From: Streptomyces microflavus
Lineage (GTDB): Bacteria; Actinomycetota; Actinomycetes; Streptomycetales; Streptomycetaceae
Assembly (NCBI RefSeq): GCF_014650075.1
Contig: NZ_BMUG01000006.1
Span: 1 to 64,000 of the forward strand
DNA: 64,000 bases
Direction of reading: 5' to 3'
The notes beneath the pieces were generated by a model. It was not told the DNA's origin. It searched no databases and saw nothing but the letters and a program-made list of their open reading frames with translations. The position numbers and the translations under genes are program-made. This document shows positions 34,644-42,832 of this stretch, piece after piece; position 1 is the stretch's first letter, and the number at the start of each line of letters is the position of its first letter.

Positions 34644-34869
34644 GGGATGGAGCCTTCGTGTCGTCTCGGTGCCCGCTCCACCCTTTGTGACTTTCCAGGG
34701 GCAGACCGAGCCGTCAACAGCCGCTCGCGGGGAGCGACCGACACCCAGATAACTCCGCTGCGTGGCAGCCTGGTTAGGGCGTTCAGCTGCTCGCCCGACG
34801 GCCTCACCTAGGGCGTTTTGACCTGCCCTTTACCTGGTGGCTGGAGAGCGCGCGGGCTACCGTGCCCGC

Positions 34870-36153
34870 ATGGACGCGATCCGCAACACCGTCCTTGAGG
34901 CGTGGATGACCGAGCACGGATACAGCTCCAACAGCCTGGCCGACGCCGTGAACAGGGCCGTTGAACAACTGACGGGACGCGTAGGCGGGCTCGACGGGTC
35001 ATCGGTCCGGGCGTGGAAAGCGGGCCGAGTTGCCTGGCCAAAATCAGCAACCCGTACCGCACTTGAGGACGTCACCGGATTACCCGCCGTCGCCTTAGGG
35101 TTCGTGCCACGGGGCCGGCCTTCGCCCACCCCAGCGCCATCGCATCAGGAGGAGCACGACATGAAGCGCCGTACCCTCGTCGGCGGCATCGCAGCGGCGG
35201 CTGCCGCAGCAGCAGCGCCAGGGACTGCGTCACCGCGCCGAATCGGCATGAGCGACGTCAACCGGCTGAACAAGCGCTTCGCCGAGATCATCGCCAGCGA
35301 CCACCGCCACGGCGGGCAACCTGGCATCGAGGAGCGGGCCGCCGCGCTCGCCGACGAGGCACTCAACCTCCAGAACGCGGGCAGCGCCACGCAGCGGGTA
35401 CGCAGCAGTCTCTACGCCTCCGGAGCCGCATTCCGCTCATCTGCGATGTGGGCCGCAATTGACGGTCGGCGCTACGACGTCGCGAAGGCGCACATGCGCG
35501 AGGCCCAGTCCCTCGCGGAGATGTCGGGGGACCAGGCAATCAAGTTCCGCATCTGGAGTCACGCGGGCACCATGTACCGGCACATGGGCCGCCCAGCCGA
35601 CGCGTGCGCCGCCAACGATGTCGCCCGCAACCTCCACCTCACCCGCCGCGACCCGCTGTTCGCATGCTTGGGACATGCCCGCCAGGCTGCCACCCTCGGC
35701 CTCACCGGCGACACCTCAGCCGTACGGCATGCCCTTGGCTGTGCTCAGGACGCACTGGAACGCGCGGATCCGGATCTCGCTCGCCCGGTGTGGATGGCTG
35801 CCGTCCACGACGGAGCAGAGCTTGAAACACTCGCTCTGTCCGCGCACCTCCGCCTGGGCAACTTCGAACAGGCCGAATCGCACGCCCACCGAAGCCTGAC
35901 CCTGCTCCGCCCTCAGATGCAGCGCGACCGCGCCATCAACACCGCCCGGCTCGCACACGCCCAGCTTGGGCAGGGCGAAGCCGACGCCGCCACGGCCACC
36001 GCGATGAAGGTCCCCGCAGACGCCGCCACCCGCCACGCCCGGGTGTCGCGCATGCTCCAAGAGTTCGGGTCCGCGCTCCGCGCCACCGCCCCGCGCAGCA
36101 CCACCGTCCAGACCTGGACCGAGCACACCACCACCTGGAGGACGGCCGCATGA
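34870..36153 (+). CDS. XRE-like regulator with TPR-type C-terminal region
   Basis: A 427-residue protein. Residues about 1-80 look like an XRE-type DNA-binding region (NSLADAVNRAVEQLTGR, SSVRAWKAGRVAWPKS). After MKRRTLVGGIAAAAAAAAAP, a twin-Arg-like stretch in mid-protein, the rest is a helical TPR-like region (LLRPQMQRDRAINTARLAHA). This composition is common among streptomycete regulators of unknown ligand. ATG 34870 is preferred to GTG 34837 since the domain starts there. Its stop overlaps the next start as ATGA, so it is coupled to a GNAT gene. Confidence 0.8.
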   Translation: MDAIRNTVLEAWMTEHGYSSNSLADAVNRAVEQLTGRVGGLDGSSVRAWKAGRVAWPKSATRTALEDVTGLPAVALGFVPRGRPSPTPAPSHQEEHDMKRRTLVGGIAAAAAAAAAPGTASPRRIGMSDVNRLNKRFAEIIASDHRHGGQPGIEERAAALADEALNLQNAGSATQRVRSSLYASGAAFRSSAMWAAIDGRRYDVAKAHMREAQSLAEMSGDQAIKFRIWSHAGTMYRHMGRPADACAANDVARNLHLTRRDPLFACLGHARQAATLGLTGDTSAVRHALGCAQDALERADPDLARPVWMAAVHDGAELETLALSAHLRLGNFEQAESHAHRSLTLLRPQMQRDRAINTARLAHAQLGQGEADAATATAMKVPADAATRHARVSRMLQEFGSALRATAPRSTTVQTWTEHTTTWRTAA

Positions 36154-36710
36154 CCACGGCACCCGCCACCGAGCTGCGCACCTTCACCAGCCTGGACGCC
36201 ATCCGCGGCGACCTCCTCGATGTGTACGCCGAGGTACGCGCCCCACTGCTCCACCTGCCGAACTACGCGGTGACCTCGTTCGGCGAACGCATCGACCGGC
36301 ACGCGGCCGAACCAGGGTTCACAGTCGTCCTCGCGTACGCGGACGGGCACCCGGTCGGCTACGGGTACGGCAACACCATCGAGCACGGCGACCGCTACTG
36401 GCAACGGATAAGCCCGTCACCTGCGGAGAAGTACACCGAGCGTCCGGCCGTGGTCCTGAAAGAGGGCGGCCTCCATCCTGCCTGGCGCAAGACCGGCACG
36501 GCCCGCCGCATCCACGACGCCCTCCTCGCCACCCGCGACGAGCCGTACGTCACGCTCATGGTCAACCGGGCCGCGGGCGACGGGAAGGTCCACGCGCTCT
36601 ACAAGTCGTGGGGGTACGAGGATATCGGGCAGAGTCAGCCTTCACCGGCCTCGCCGGTGCTTAACGTGATGATTCGCGGTTTCCGCGGAACGGACACTGC
36701 GACAGCCTGA
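36150..36710 (+). CDS. GNAT-family N-acetyltransferase
   Basis: A 186-residue GNAT-fold protein. The acetyl-CoA region is visible as VVLKEGGLHPAWRKTGTARR followed by IHDALL, and the C-terminal part has KVHALYKSWGYEDIG, typical of the family. It acetylates an unknown amine. The ATGA overlap with the upstream regulator indicates co-translation. It may serve self-protection, tailoring, or an unrelated purpose next to the lanthipeptide island. Confidence 0.83.
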   Translation: MTTAPATELRTFTSLDAIRGDLLDVYAEVRAPLLHLPNYAVTSFGERIDRHAAEPGFTVVLAYADGHPVGYGYGNTIEHGDRYWQRISPSPAEKYTERPAVVLKEGGLHPAWRKTGTARRIHDALLATRDEPYVTLMVNRAAGDGKVHALYKSWGYEDIGQSQPSPASPVLNVMIRGFRGTDTATA

Positions 36711-37018
36711 CTCCATCCTCCGTAGGAAGCGAAACAGTCACCGCGGGCGACGCGTGCCGTCGGGCGCTGATCGGGGGTCGAACCGGCCTTGAGGCGTGCC
36801 TCGCGGAGCTGACGTCCCAGCCTTGTAGCGGCCCATAGGGCAGGTGTGCGTGCGCGGATGGCTCGGCACCGTTGATCACCTGCTGGATGAGGCGCCGTGC
36901 TACACGGTGCTGATCAGGCTGAACGACACTGTGCGCTGGGACGGAGCACCAGCTGGCAGAGATCCAATCCCGCTCCTGGGGTGGTAGGTGAAGGGCCCGC
37001 CAAGGGCGCCTGTTACGT
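36711..37018. other. Gene-free region between island and iron operon
   Basis: About 300 bases with no supported gene. A short frame around 36890-36990 on the plus strand (reading CYTVLIRLNDTVRWDGAPAG) looks like it could be a gene remnant, but it has no start or full domain. This stretch is where the right edge of the accessory island might lie. Confidence 0.35.
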
Positions 37019-37037
37019 TTAGCTTAGGCTTGCCTAA
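37019..37037. promoter_or_regulatory. Iron box (DmdR/IdeR-type operator)
   Basis: TTAGCTTAGGCTTGCCTAA matches the 19-base iron box consensus TTAGGTTAGGCTAACCTAA closely. It lies 35 bases before the siderophore-binding lipoprotein gene, so the operon is expected to be repressed by iron-loaded DmdR1/IdeR. Confidence 0.88.
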
Positions 37038-37071
37038 CCTTCACTCGCTCGTCCAACCATGAGGAACACCC

Positions 37072-38121
37072 ATGCTCGGCTTCACCCGCGTGCGTCGTCA
37101 CACCCTTGCCGCTTCGGCCACCGCCGTCGCCCTCGCCGTCGTCCTGGCCGGCTGCTCCTCGGACGGTGACAGCGGCAAGGACACGGCGAAGGACGCGGGC
37201 AAGAGCGCAGGCGCCTTCCCCGTCTCGATCAAGAGCTCGCTCGGCACCGCGAAGATCGACGAGAAGCCCGAACGCATCGTCACCCTCGGCCAGGGTTCCG
37301 CCGAGACCGCGATAGCCCTCGGCCAGACCCCGGTCGGCATCGAGAGCTACCCGTGGGGCAGCGACAAGTCCGGCTACCTCCCGTGGATCAACGAAGCCGT
37401 GAAGAAGTCCGGCGACAAGCTCCCCAAGCAGTTCGCGGGCGGCGAGGAGATCGACTTCGAGGCCATCACCGAGCTGGAGCCGGACGTCATCCTCGCCCCC
37501 TGGTCGGGCATCACGCAGAAGCAGTACGACGTCCTCAAGGACATCGCCCCCACGGTCGCCTACCCGGACCAGGCGTGGAGCACCGACTGGGACCAGCAGA
37601 TCGACATCATCGGCAAGGCGCTCGGCCGGACCGAGGACACCGACGGCCTCAAGACGAAGATCGAGAAGCAGCTCGCCGACGCCGCGGCCACCCGGCCGGA
37701 CTACAAGGACGTCACCTTCTCCTACATCTACAACTCCGGCCCCGGCACCCTCGGCGTCTTCAAGCCCGAGGAGCAGCGCGTCAAGATGGTCTCCTCGCTC
37801 GGCCTGAAGGTCGACCCGGTCGTCAACGGCTTCAAGGAGACCCCCGGCACCGACTCGGCCCTCATCGGCCTGGAGAACGCCGAGAAGCTCAAGGACAGCG
37901 ACATCGTCTTCACGTTCTACACGGACGCGAAGAACCGCAAGGAGATCGAGGGCCAGAAGCTGTACGGCGAGATCCCCGCGATCAAGAAGGGCGCCGTCGT
38001 CGCGAGCAACGACAACTCCTTCGTCACCGCCTCCTCGATCATCAACCCGCTGACCGTGCCGTGGACGATCGAGCGCTACCTGCCGATCATCGACGAGGCC
38101 GTCAAGAAGGCCGGCAAGTAA
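37072..38121 (+). CDS. Iron-siderophore ABC transporter substrate-binding lipoprotein
   Basis: A 349-residue lipoprotein with an N-terminal signal and lipobox LAGC (cleavage before the cysteine, about residue 27), then a periplasmic-binding-protein fold of the Fe3+-siderophore type (PERIVTLGQGSAETAIALGQ, EAITELEPDVILAPWSGIT). It captures a ferric siderophore at the outer face of the membrane and delivers it to the two permeases downstream. An iron box precedes it. The siderophore is unknown; no synthesis genes are near. Confidence 0.93.
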   Translation: MLGFTRVRRHTLAASATAVALAVVLAGCSSDGDSGKDTAKDAGKSAGAFPVSIKSSLGTAKIDEKPERIVTLGQGSAETAIALGQTPVGIESYPWGSDKSGYLPWINEAVKKSGDKLPKQFAGGEEIDFEAITELEPDVILAPWSGITQKQYDVLKDIAPTVAYPDQAWSTDWDQQIDIIGKALGRTEDTDGLKTKIEKQLADAAATRPDYKDVTFSYIYNSGPGTLGVFKPEEQRVKMVSSLGLKVDPVVNGFKETPGTDSALIGLENAEKLKDSDIVFTFYTDAKNRKEIEGQKLYGEIPAIKKGAVVASNDNSFVTASSIINPLTVPWTIERYLPIIDEAVKKAGK

Positions 38122-38171
38122 CCCCGGCCGGGTATCCGAACCGCCGAAGCCACCAGGCACACTTCACTCCC

Positions 38172-39209
38172 ATGGCAACCACCACGGTCGCACCGCCGAG
38201 CGGCGCCGGTACCTCCCGTACCGGCGCCGCTCGGACGGCGTTCCTCCTGCTCGCGGCCGTCGCCGCGCTGACGGTCGCGCTCTGCGCGAGCGTCATGTTC
38301 GGCAGCCGCTCCACCTCGCTCGGCGATGTCCTCGACGTCCTCGGCTCCCGTGCCGACGCCAACGTCACCGCCATCATCGAGAGCCGCTACCCCAGAACCG
38401 TCCTCGGGGTCCTCGCCGGACTCTGCCTCGCGGTCGCCGGCACCCTCATGCAGGGCGTCTCCCGCAACCCGCTGGCCGAACCCGGACTCCTCGGCATCAA
38501 CGCGGGCGCCTCCGCGAGCATCGTCGCCGCGACCGCCTGGTTCGGCGCGTCGGGTGCCACCGACACCATGTGGTGGGCGCTGCCCGGGGCACTGGTCGCC
38601 GGAGTGCTCGTCCATGTCATCGGCTCCGCCGGTACGGGCACGAGCGTGGTGCGCCTGGTGCTCGCCGGAGCGGTGCTCACCGCCGTCCTGATGGCGTTCA
38701 TCCAGGCGGTGACCCTCAGTAAGCCGCAGGTGTTCGACAGCTACCGCTACTGGGTGGTCGGAGCGCTCGGCGGCCGGGACTTCGACGTCTTCTGGTCCGT
38801 CCTGCCCTTCGCCGCCGTGGGCTTCCTCCTAGCCCTGGCCCTCGGCCCCGGCCTCAACACCCTGGCCCTCGGCGACGCCACCGCCGTCTCCCTCGGCTCG
38901 AACCCGGCGCGCACCCGGGGCGGCGGGCTCCTCGCCGCCACCCTGCTCAGCGCCGCCGCGACCGCCGCCGTCGGCCCGATCGCCTTCGTCGGCCTCGCCG
39001 TACCGCACGTCGTACGGGCCCTGGTCGGCGTCGACTTCCGGGTCCAGATGCTGTTCTCCGCGCTGCTGGGCCCCACCCTGCTCCTCCTCGCCGACGTCGT
39101 GGGCCGGGTCGTCATGCGCCCCACCGAACTCATGGTCGGCGTCGTCACCGCCTTCATCGGCGCACCCGCGCTGCTCATCGCCGTACGCAGGATGCGGGGC
39201 ACGACATGA
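38172..39209 (+). CDS. FecCD-type iron-siderophore permease 1
   Basis: A 345-residue membrane protein of the FecCD/BtuC family with about nine hydrophobic segments and the conserved RYPRTVLGVLAGLCLAVAG, GVSRNPLAEPGLLGINAGA and GPIAFVGLAVPHVVR regions. It forms half of the transmembrane channel. ATG 38172 follows the binding-protein stop by 50 bases. Its stop overlaps the second permease start as ATGA. Confidence 0.92.
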   Translation: MATTTVAPPSGAGTSRTGAARTAFLLLAAVAALTVALCASVMFGSRSTSLGDVLDVLGSRADANVTAIIESRYPRTVLGVLAGLCLAVAGTLMQGVSRNPLAEPGLLGINAGASASIVAATAWFGASGATDTMWWALPGALVAGVLVHVIGSAGTGTSVVRLVLAGAVLTAVLMAFIQAVTLSKPQVFDSYRYWVVGALGGRDFDVFWSVLPFAAVGFLLALALGPGLNTLALGDATAVSLGSNPARTRGGGLLAATLLSAAATAAVGPIAFVGLAVPHVVRALVGVDFRVQMLFSALLGPTLLLLADVVGRVVMRPTELMVGVVTAFIGAPALLIAVRRMRGTT

Positions 39210-40273
39210 CCGTCACCGAACCCCTTCGAGAGTCCGTCAAGGCCCCCCGCGGCTACCTGCTCGTCGGCCGTACCGTGGCGATACCGATGCGCCGCGCCTC
39301 CGTCCTCGCGGGCGCGGGTCTCCTCGTGCTCCTCCTCGCCGCCGCCGTGGCGACGCTGACCTGGGGGCGCCTCGGCCTCGACCTCGCCGACCTGCCCGCG
39401 GCCCTCGTCGGGGACGCGGAGGGCAAGGACCGCTTCGTCTTCAACCGGCTGCGCGGCCCCCGCCTCACCGTCGCCATCGGGGTCGGCGCGGCGCTCGGCC
39501 TCTCCGGCGCGCTCTTCCAGTCCGTCACCCGCAACCCCCTCGGCAGCCCCGACGTCATCGGGCTCTCCGCCGGAGCCGGGGCGGGCGCCGCGATCTGCGC
39601 GCTGATGTTCCCCGACACGGTCCCCGTCGCCGTCGGCGCCCTCATCGGCGCGGTCGTCGCGATGGCCCTCGTGTACGTCTCCACCGGCACCGGCTTCCGC
39701 AACCCCGCCCGGCTCGTCATCGCCGGTATCGGGGTCGCCGCGATGGGCGCCGCCGTCACCCAGTACGTCGTCTACGCCCTGGAACGCGACAAGGCGTCCG
39801 TCCTGACCGCCTACGTCAACGGCAGCCTGACCGCCCGCTCCTGGACCGACGCCACCACCATCTGGCTGGTTCTGCTCGCCACTGCCCCGCTGATCGCGCT
39901 GATCTCCCGGCGGCTCGACATCGGCGAGATGGGCGACGACATCGCCGAAGGGCTCGGCTCCGAACCGAAGAAGGCCAAGACCCTCGCCGTGGTCCTCGCC
40001 ATCGTGCTCTCGGCGGCCGCCGTCAGCGTCTCCGGACCCATCGCCTTCATCGCCCTGACGGCCCCGCAGATCGCCCGGCGCCTCACTCGCGGATCCGGCC
40101 CCCACCTGCTGCTCTCCGCCGTCACCGGCGGCCTGCTGCTGGTGGCCGCCGACCTCTGCGCCCAGCAGCTCCCGCTCTTCGAGGACCTGCCGGTGGGGAT
40201 CTACACCATGGCGATCGGCGGCGCGTACCTCGGCCATCTGCTGGTACGGGAGTGGCGCCGGGGCGTGCTCTGA
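39206..40273 (+). CDS. FecCD-type iron-siderophore permease 2
   Basis: A 355-residue second FecCD-type permease (RLRGPRLTVAIGVGAALGLS, SVTRNPLGSPDVIGLSAGAG, GPIAFIALTAPQIARRLT) that pairs with the preceding one to form the channel. Translational coupling is by ATGA. No ATP-binding subunit gene follows; the transporter must borrow an ATPase encoded elsewhere, as seen for other streptomycete siderophore systems. Confidence 0.92.
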   Translation: MTVTEPLRESVKAPRGYLLVGRTVAIPMRRASVLAGAGLLVLLLAAAVATLTWGRLGLDLADLPAALVGDAEGKDRFVFNRLRGPRLTVAIGVGAALGLSGALFQSVTRNPLGSPDVIGLSAGAGAGAAICALMFPDTVPVAVGALIGAVVAMALVYVSTGTGFRNPARLVIAGIGVAAMGAAVTQYVVYALERDKASVLTAYVNGSLTARSWTDATTIWLVLLATAPLIALISRRLDIGEMGDDIAEGLGSEPKKAKTLAVVLAIVLSAAAVSVSGPIAFIALTAPQIARRLTRGSGPHLLLSAVTGGLLLVAADLCAQQLPLFEDLPVGIYTMAIGGAYLGHLLVREWRRGVL

Positions 40274-40353
40274 CAGCCGGTCTCGGGCTCCGGCGGCCGT
40301 CCTGAGACGGTGACGACTGGTCACGTACAGGTTCGTGGACCATACTGCCCGCC

Positions 40354-40890
40354 GTGGAGCAGAGCATAGATTCGAACAAGAAGCCCGAGTTCGCCGCAGG
40401 CACCGACCCGGCGTTCATCCCCCTCCCCGGCCTGTCGGCACCCGCCGCGATCCGGAAGACCGAACCGGAAGCGGAGGCCGGTACGGAGACGGACCCGGAG
40501 CCGGAGGACGCGCCCCGAGCGGAGGACGCGGCGGTGCCCGGATCCGACGCCGAGCCGGAGGCGGAGGTGTCCGACGCCCAGGAGCAGGCGGAGGAGAAGG
40601 AGGCCGGGGAAGGCCCGGTCTTCGAGGTCAGCGACCGCCGGGGCTCGATCCGGGTGGCCCGGGAAGGCATCAGGTTCCGGCTGGACGACCAGGAGGCCGA
40701 GTTCGACTGGGCCGAGATCGGCGCGGTGGAGATGAACCCGGCCCGGTTCGGCCGCCGGTTCACCGTGACCGTGCACCTGTCGACCCGGCGCTGGTTCAAC
40801 GCCGAGGTCGAGGCGGCGAGCCGGACCCAGCTCAAGGAGTGGCCGGCCGCCCTGGACGCCGCCCTGGACGCCTACTTCGAGGAGTCCTGA
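40354..40890 (+). CDS. Conserved protein with acidic N-terminal half
   Basis: A 178-residue protein. The first 85 residues are acidic, low-complexity and probably disordered (many E, D, P, A). The second half is a compact beta-rich domain (RRGSIRVAREGIRFRLDDQE, EFDWAEIGAVEMNPARFGRR, RRWFNAEVEAASRTQLKEW) that recalls PH-like folds. I do not recognise a characterised family. Start is the GTG at 40354. A hairpin shared with the convergent DedA gene follows. Confidence 0.75.
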   Translation: MEQSIDSNKKPEFAAGTDPAFIPLPGLSAPAAIRKTEPEAEAGTETDPEPEDAPRAEDAAVPGSDAEPEAEVSDAQEQAEEKEAGEGPVFEVSDRRGSIRVAREGIRFRLDDQEAEFDWAEIGAVEMNPARFGRRFTVTVHLSTRRWFNAEVEAASRTQLKEWPAALDAALDAYFEES

Positions 40891-40926
40891 GCGGGCCGGC
40901 CGGACCCCGGACACCTCCGGGCGGCC

Positions 40927-40953
40927 CTCCCGGAGCGCCACGGCGTCCGGGAG
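40927..40953. terminator. Hairpin between convergent genes
   Basis: CTCCCGGA and TCCGGGAG form an 8-base perfect stem around an 11-base GC loop. It lies between the ends of the convergent 178-residue protein and DedA genes and may act in both directions. Confidence 0.6.
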
Positions 40954-41014
40954 CGCCGGGCGGTGCTCCGGGGTGGGCGGTGCCGGGCGGTGGATCCGTG
41001 CGGGGCGTCGCCCG

Positions 41015-41671
41015 TCACTCGCCGCGCCGGGAACCCTTGCGGCCCCGGGCGCGCATCACCACGTAACAGATCAGCGCCAGCGCGGCCAGCGCGAGCACCA
41101 CCTTGGACACCAGCCCCACGTACGTCCCGACGACGTCCCAGCGGTCGCCGAGCCAGTAACCCGCCATCACCAGCAGGGTGTTCCACACCAGGCTGCCCGC
41201 CGTCGTCAGGCCGACGAACACCGGCAGCGGCATGCGCTCCACACCCGCGGGCACGGAGATCAGGCTCCGGAAGACCGGCACCATCCGGCCCAGCAGGACC
41301 GCCTTCGTGCCGTGCCGCGCGAACCACTCCTCCGTACGCACCAGGTCCGAGGCCTTGACCAGCGGCAGCTTGGCCCAGAGGGCGTGCATCCGCTCCCGGC
41401 CGAATACGGCCCCGATCGTGTACAGCGCCACCGCCCCGACGACGGAGCCGAGCGTCGTCCAGAACAGGGCGGAGGCCAGACTGAGTACGCCCTGGGACGC
41501 GGCGAAGCCGGTCAGCGGGAGGATGATCTCGCTCGGCAGCGGCGGGAACAGATTCTCCAGCGCGATGGCGAAACCGGCACCCGGCCCGCCGAACGTCTCG
41601 ACCAGGCCGGTGGCCCACCCCGCGATGCCGCCCTTGGGTTCCTCGGCGGCGACTGGCAGTGCGAGGTGCAT
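41015..41671 (-). CDS. DedA-family membrane protein
   Basis: A 218-residue DedA/VTT-family integral membrane protein with several hydrophobic segments, the motif LFPPLPSEIILPLTGFAA and the family arginine/proline motif GRMVPVFRSLISVPAG. DedA proteins act in membrane lipid (undecaprenyl- or phospholipid) translocation and envelope stress tolerance. Start at ATG 41671. C-terminal end is basic. Confidence 0.9.
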   Translation of the reverse strand: MHLALPVAAEEPKGGIAGWATGLVETFGGPGAGFAIALENLFPPLPSEIILPLTGFAASQGVLSLASALFWTTLGSVVGAVALYTIGAVFGRERMHALWAKLPLVKASDLVRTEEWFARHGTKAVLLGRMVPVFRSLISVPAGVERMPLPVFVGLTTAGSLVWNTLLVMAGYWLGDRWDVVGTYVGLVSKVVLALAALALICYVVMRARGRKGSRRGE

Positions 41672-41741
41672 GAGGGCTCTCCGGCGTGGGGGTGTCGGGT
41701 GCGCGGAGGGGCGTCGGCCTCCTCCTGCCGTCCATCCTCCC

Positions 41742-42626
41742 TCAGGCCTGGTCCAGCACCACCGACCGGGTCAGGTGGCGGGGTGCGTCCGGGTCGAGCC
41801 CCTGCGCCGCCGCACGGGCGAGCGCCAGCCGCTGTACGCGTACGAGGTCGGCCAGCGGGTCGAGTCCGCTCTCCACCCACTGGGCGCCCGTGGCGCGGAC
41901 CTGCTCGGCCAGGCCCTCGGGCGCTGCGCCGAACATCCAGGTCGCCGTACCGGACGTGGAGACGCTGATGGGCCCGTGGCGGTACTCCATCGCCGGGTAG
42001 GACTCCGTCCAGGCCAGCGACGCCTCCTTCATCTTCAGCGCCGCCTCATGGGCCAGGCCGACCGTCCAGCCCCGGCCGAGGAAGGAGAACTGGGTGCGCT
42101 CCAGCAGCCCTTCGGACAGCGGCTCGGCGAGCGCCCGCTCCGCGTCCCGTACCGCCTCCTCGGTGTGCAGACCCAGGTGGGCCCGGAGGAGGGTGAGGGC
42201 GCTCGTGGCGAACCGGGTCTGGACGACGGACCGTTCGTCGGCGAAGTCGAGCACGACGAGATCGTCGGCCGCCTCCCGTACCGGAGTCAGCGGATCGGCG
42301 GTGACCGCGACCGTGCGTGAGGCCGGGCGCACCCGGGCCAGCAGCTCCAGCACCTCGGTGGTGGTTCCCGAGCGGGTCAGCGCGACGACCCGGTCGTAGC
42401 CGCGGCCGTGGGGGAACTCGGAGGCGGCGAAGGCGTCCGACTCGCCCTGGCCCGAGCCCTCGCGGAGCGCCGCGTAGGCCTGCGCCATGTAGAAGGAGGT
42501 GCCGCAGCCGACGACGGCGACGCGCTCCCCGGCGGCGGGCAGGACGGCCCGGTGGTCATCGGCCAGTGCGGCGGCGCGACGCCAGCAGGCGGGCTGACTG
42601 GCGGTCTCGGTCTCGGCGTACGACAC
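41742..42626 (-). CDS. SIS-domain sugar isomerase/deaminase-like protein (AgaS-like)
   Basis: A 294-residue protein with two SIS domains (VAVVGCGTSFYMAQAYAALR, VVALTRSGTTTEVLELLARV, PAMEYRHGPISVSTSGTATW), the fold of glucosamine-6-phosphate synthase isomerase halves and AgaS. It lacks the N-terminal glutaminase domain. It probably isomerises or deaminates a phosphorylated amino sugar. GTG 42626 (SYAETETASQPACWRRAA) is preferred to GTG 42680 because of a nearby GGAG. It is divergent from a DeoR-type regulator. Confidence 0.85.
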   Translation of the reverse strand: MSYAETETASQPACWRRAAALADDHRAVLPAAGERVAVVGCGTSFYMAQAYAALREGSGQGESDAFAASEFPHGRGYDRVVALTRSGTTTEVLELLARVRPASRTVAVTADPLTPVREAADDLVVLDFADERSVVQTRFATSALTLLRAHLGLHTEEAVRDAERALAEPLSEGLLERTQFSFLGRGWTVGLAHEAALKMKEASLAWTESYPAMEYRHGPISVSTSGTATWMFGAAPEGLAEQVRATGAQWVESGLDPLADLVRVQRLALARAAAQGLDPDAPRHLTRSVVLDQA

Positions 42627-42675
42627 GTCTGCACTCCACGGGACGAGGGGCGGATGGGGCCTCGATGTAGAATCC

Positions 42676-42714
42676 TGCACGTTACATGCAGTTATCGAGC
42701 AAGAACAAGCAAGA
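42676..42714. promoter_or_regulatory. Candidate DeoR operator between sis and deoR
   Basis: TGCACGTTACATGCA (42676-42690) is a near palindrome, TGCAnGTnACnTGCA. Directly beside it is a direct repeat AGCAAGA (42699 and 42708, 9-base spacing). Both lie between the divergent starts and are AT-richer than their surroundings, as expected for a DeoR-type site. Confidence 0.5.
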
Positions 42715-42832
42715 TGCGCGGGGTGCGGAGTCGAACGCCCGGCGCCTGTGCGACGCTTGCGGCGGTCCGGCCACCGGCGACCGCGTTCCCGGGAAGCGCG
42801 GAGCCCGGCACCGGACGGTGAAGGAGACGCAC

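Noticed and set aside
38747..40324. 525-residue minus-strand frame opposite the second permease
   Set aside because: Gly/Asp/Arg-rich antisense translation; the plus strand encodes conserved FecCD sequence.
42686..42832. N-terminal extension of the DeoR regulator
   Set aside because: It reads through the candidate operator and lacks family similarity; GTG 42833 has a strong ribosome site.
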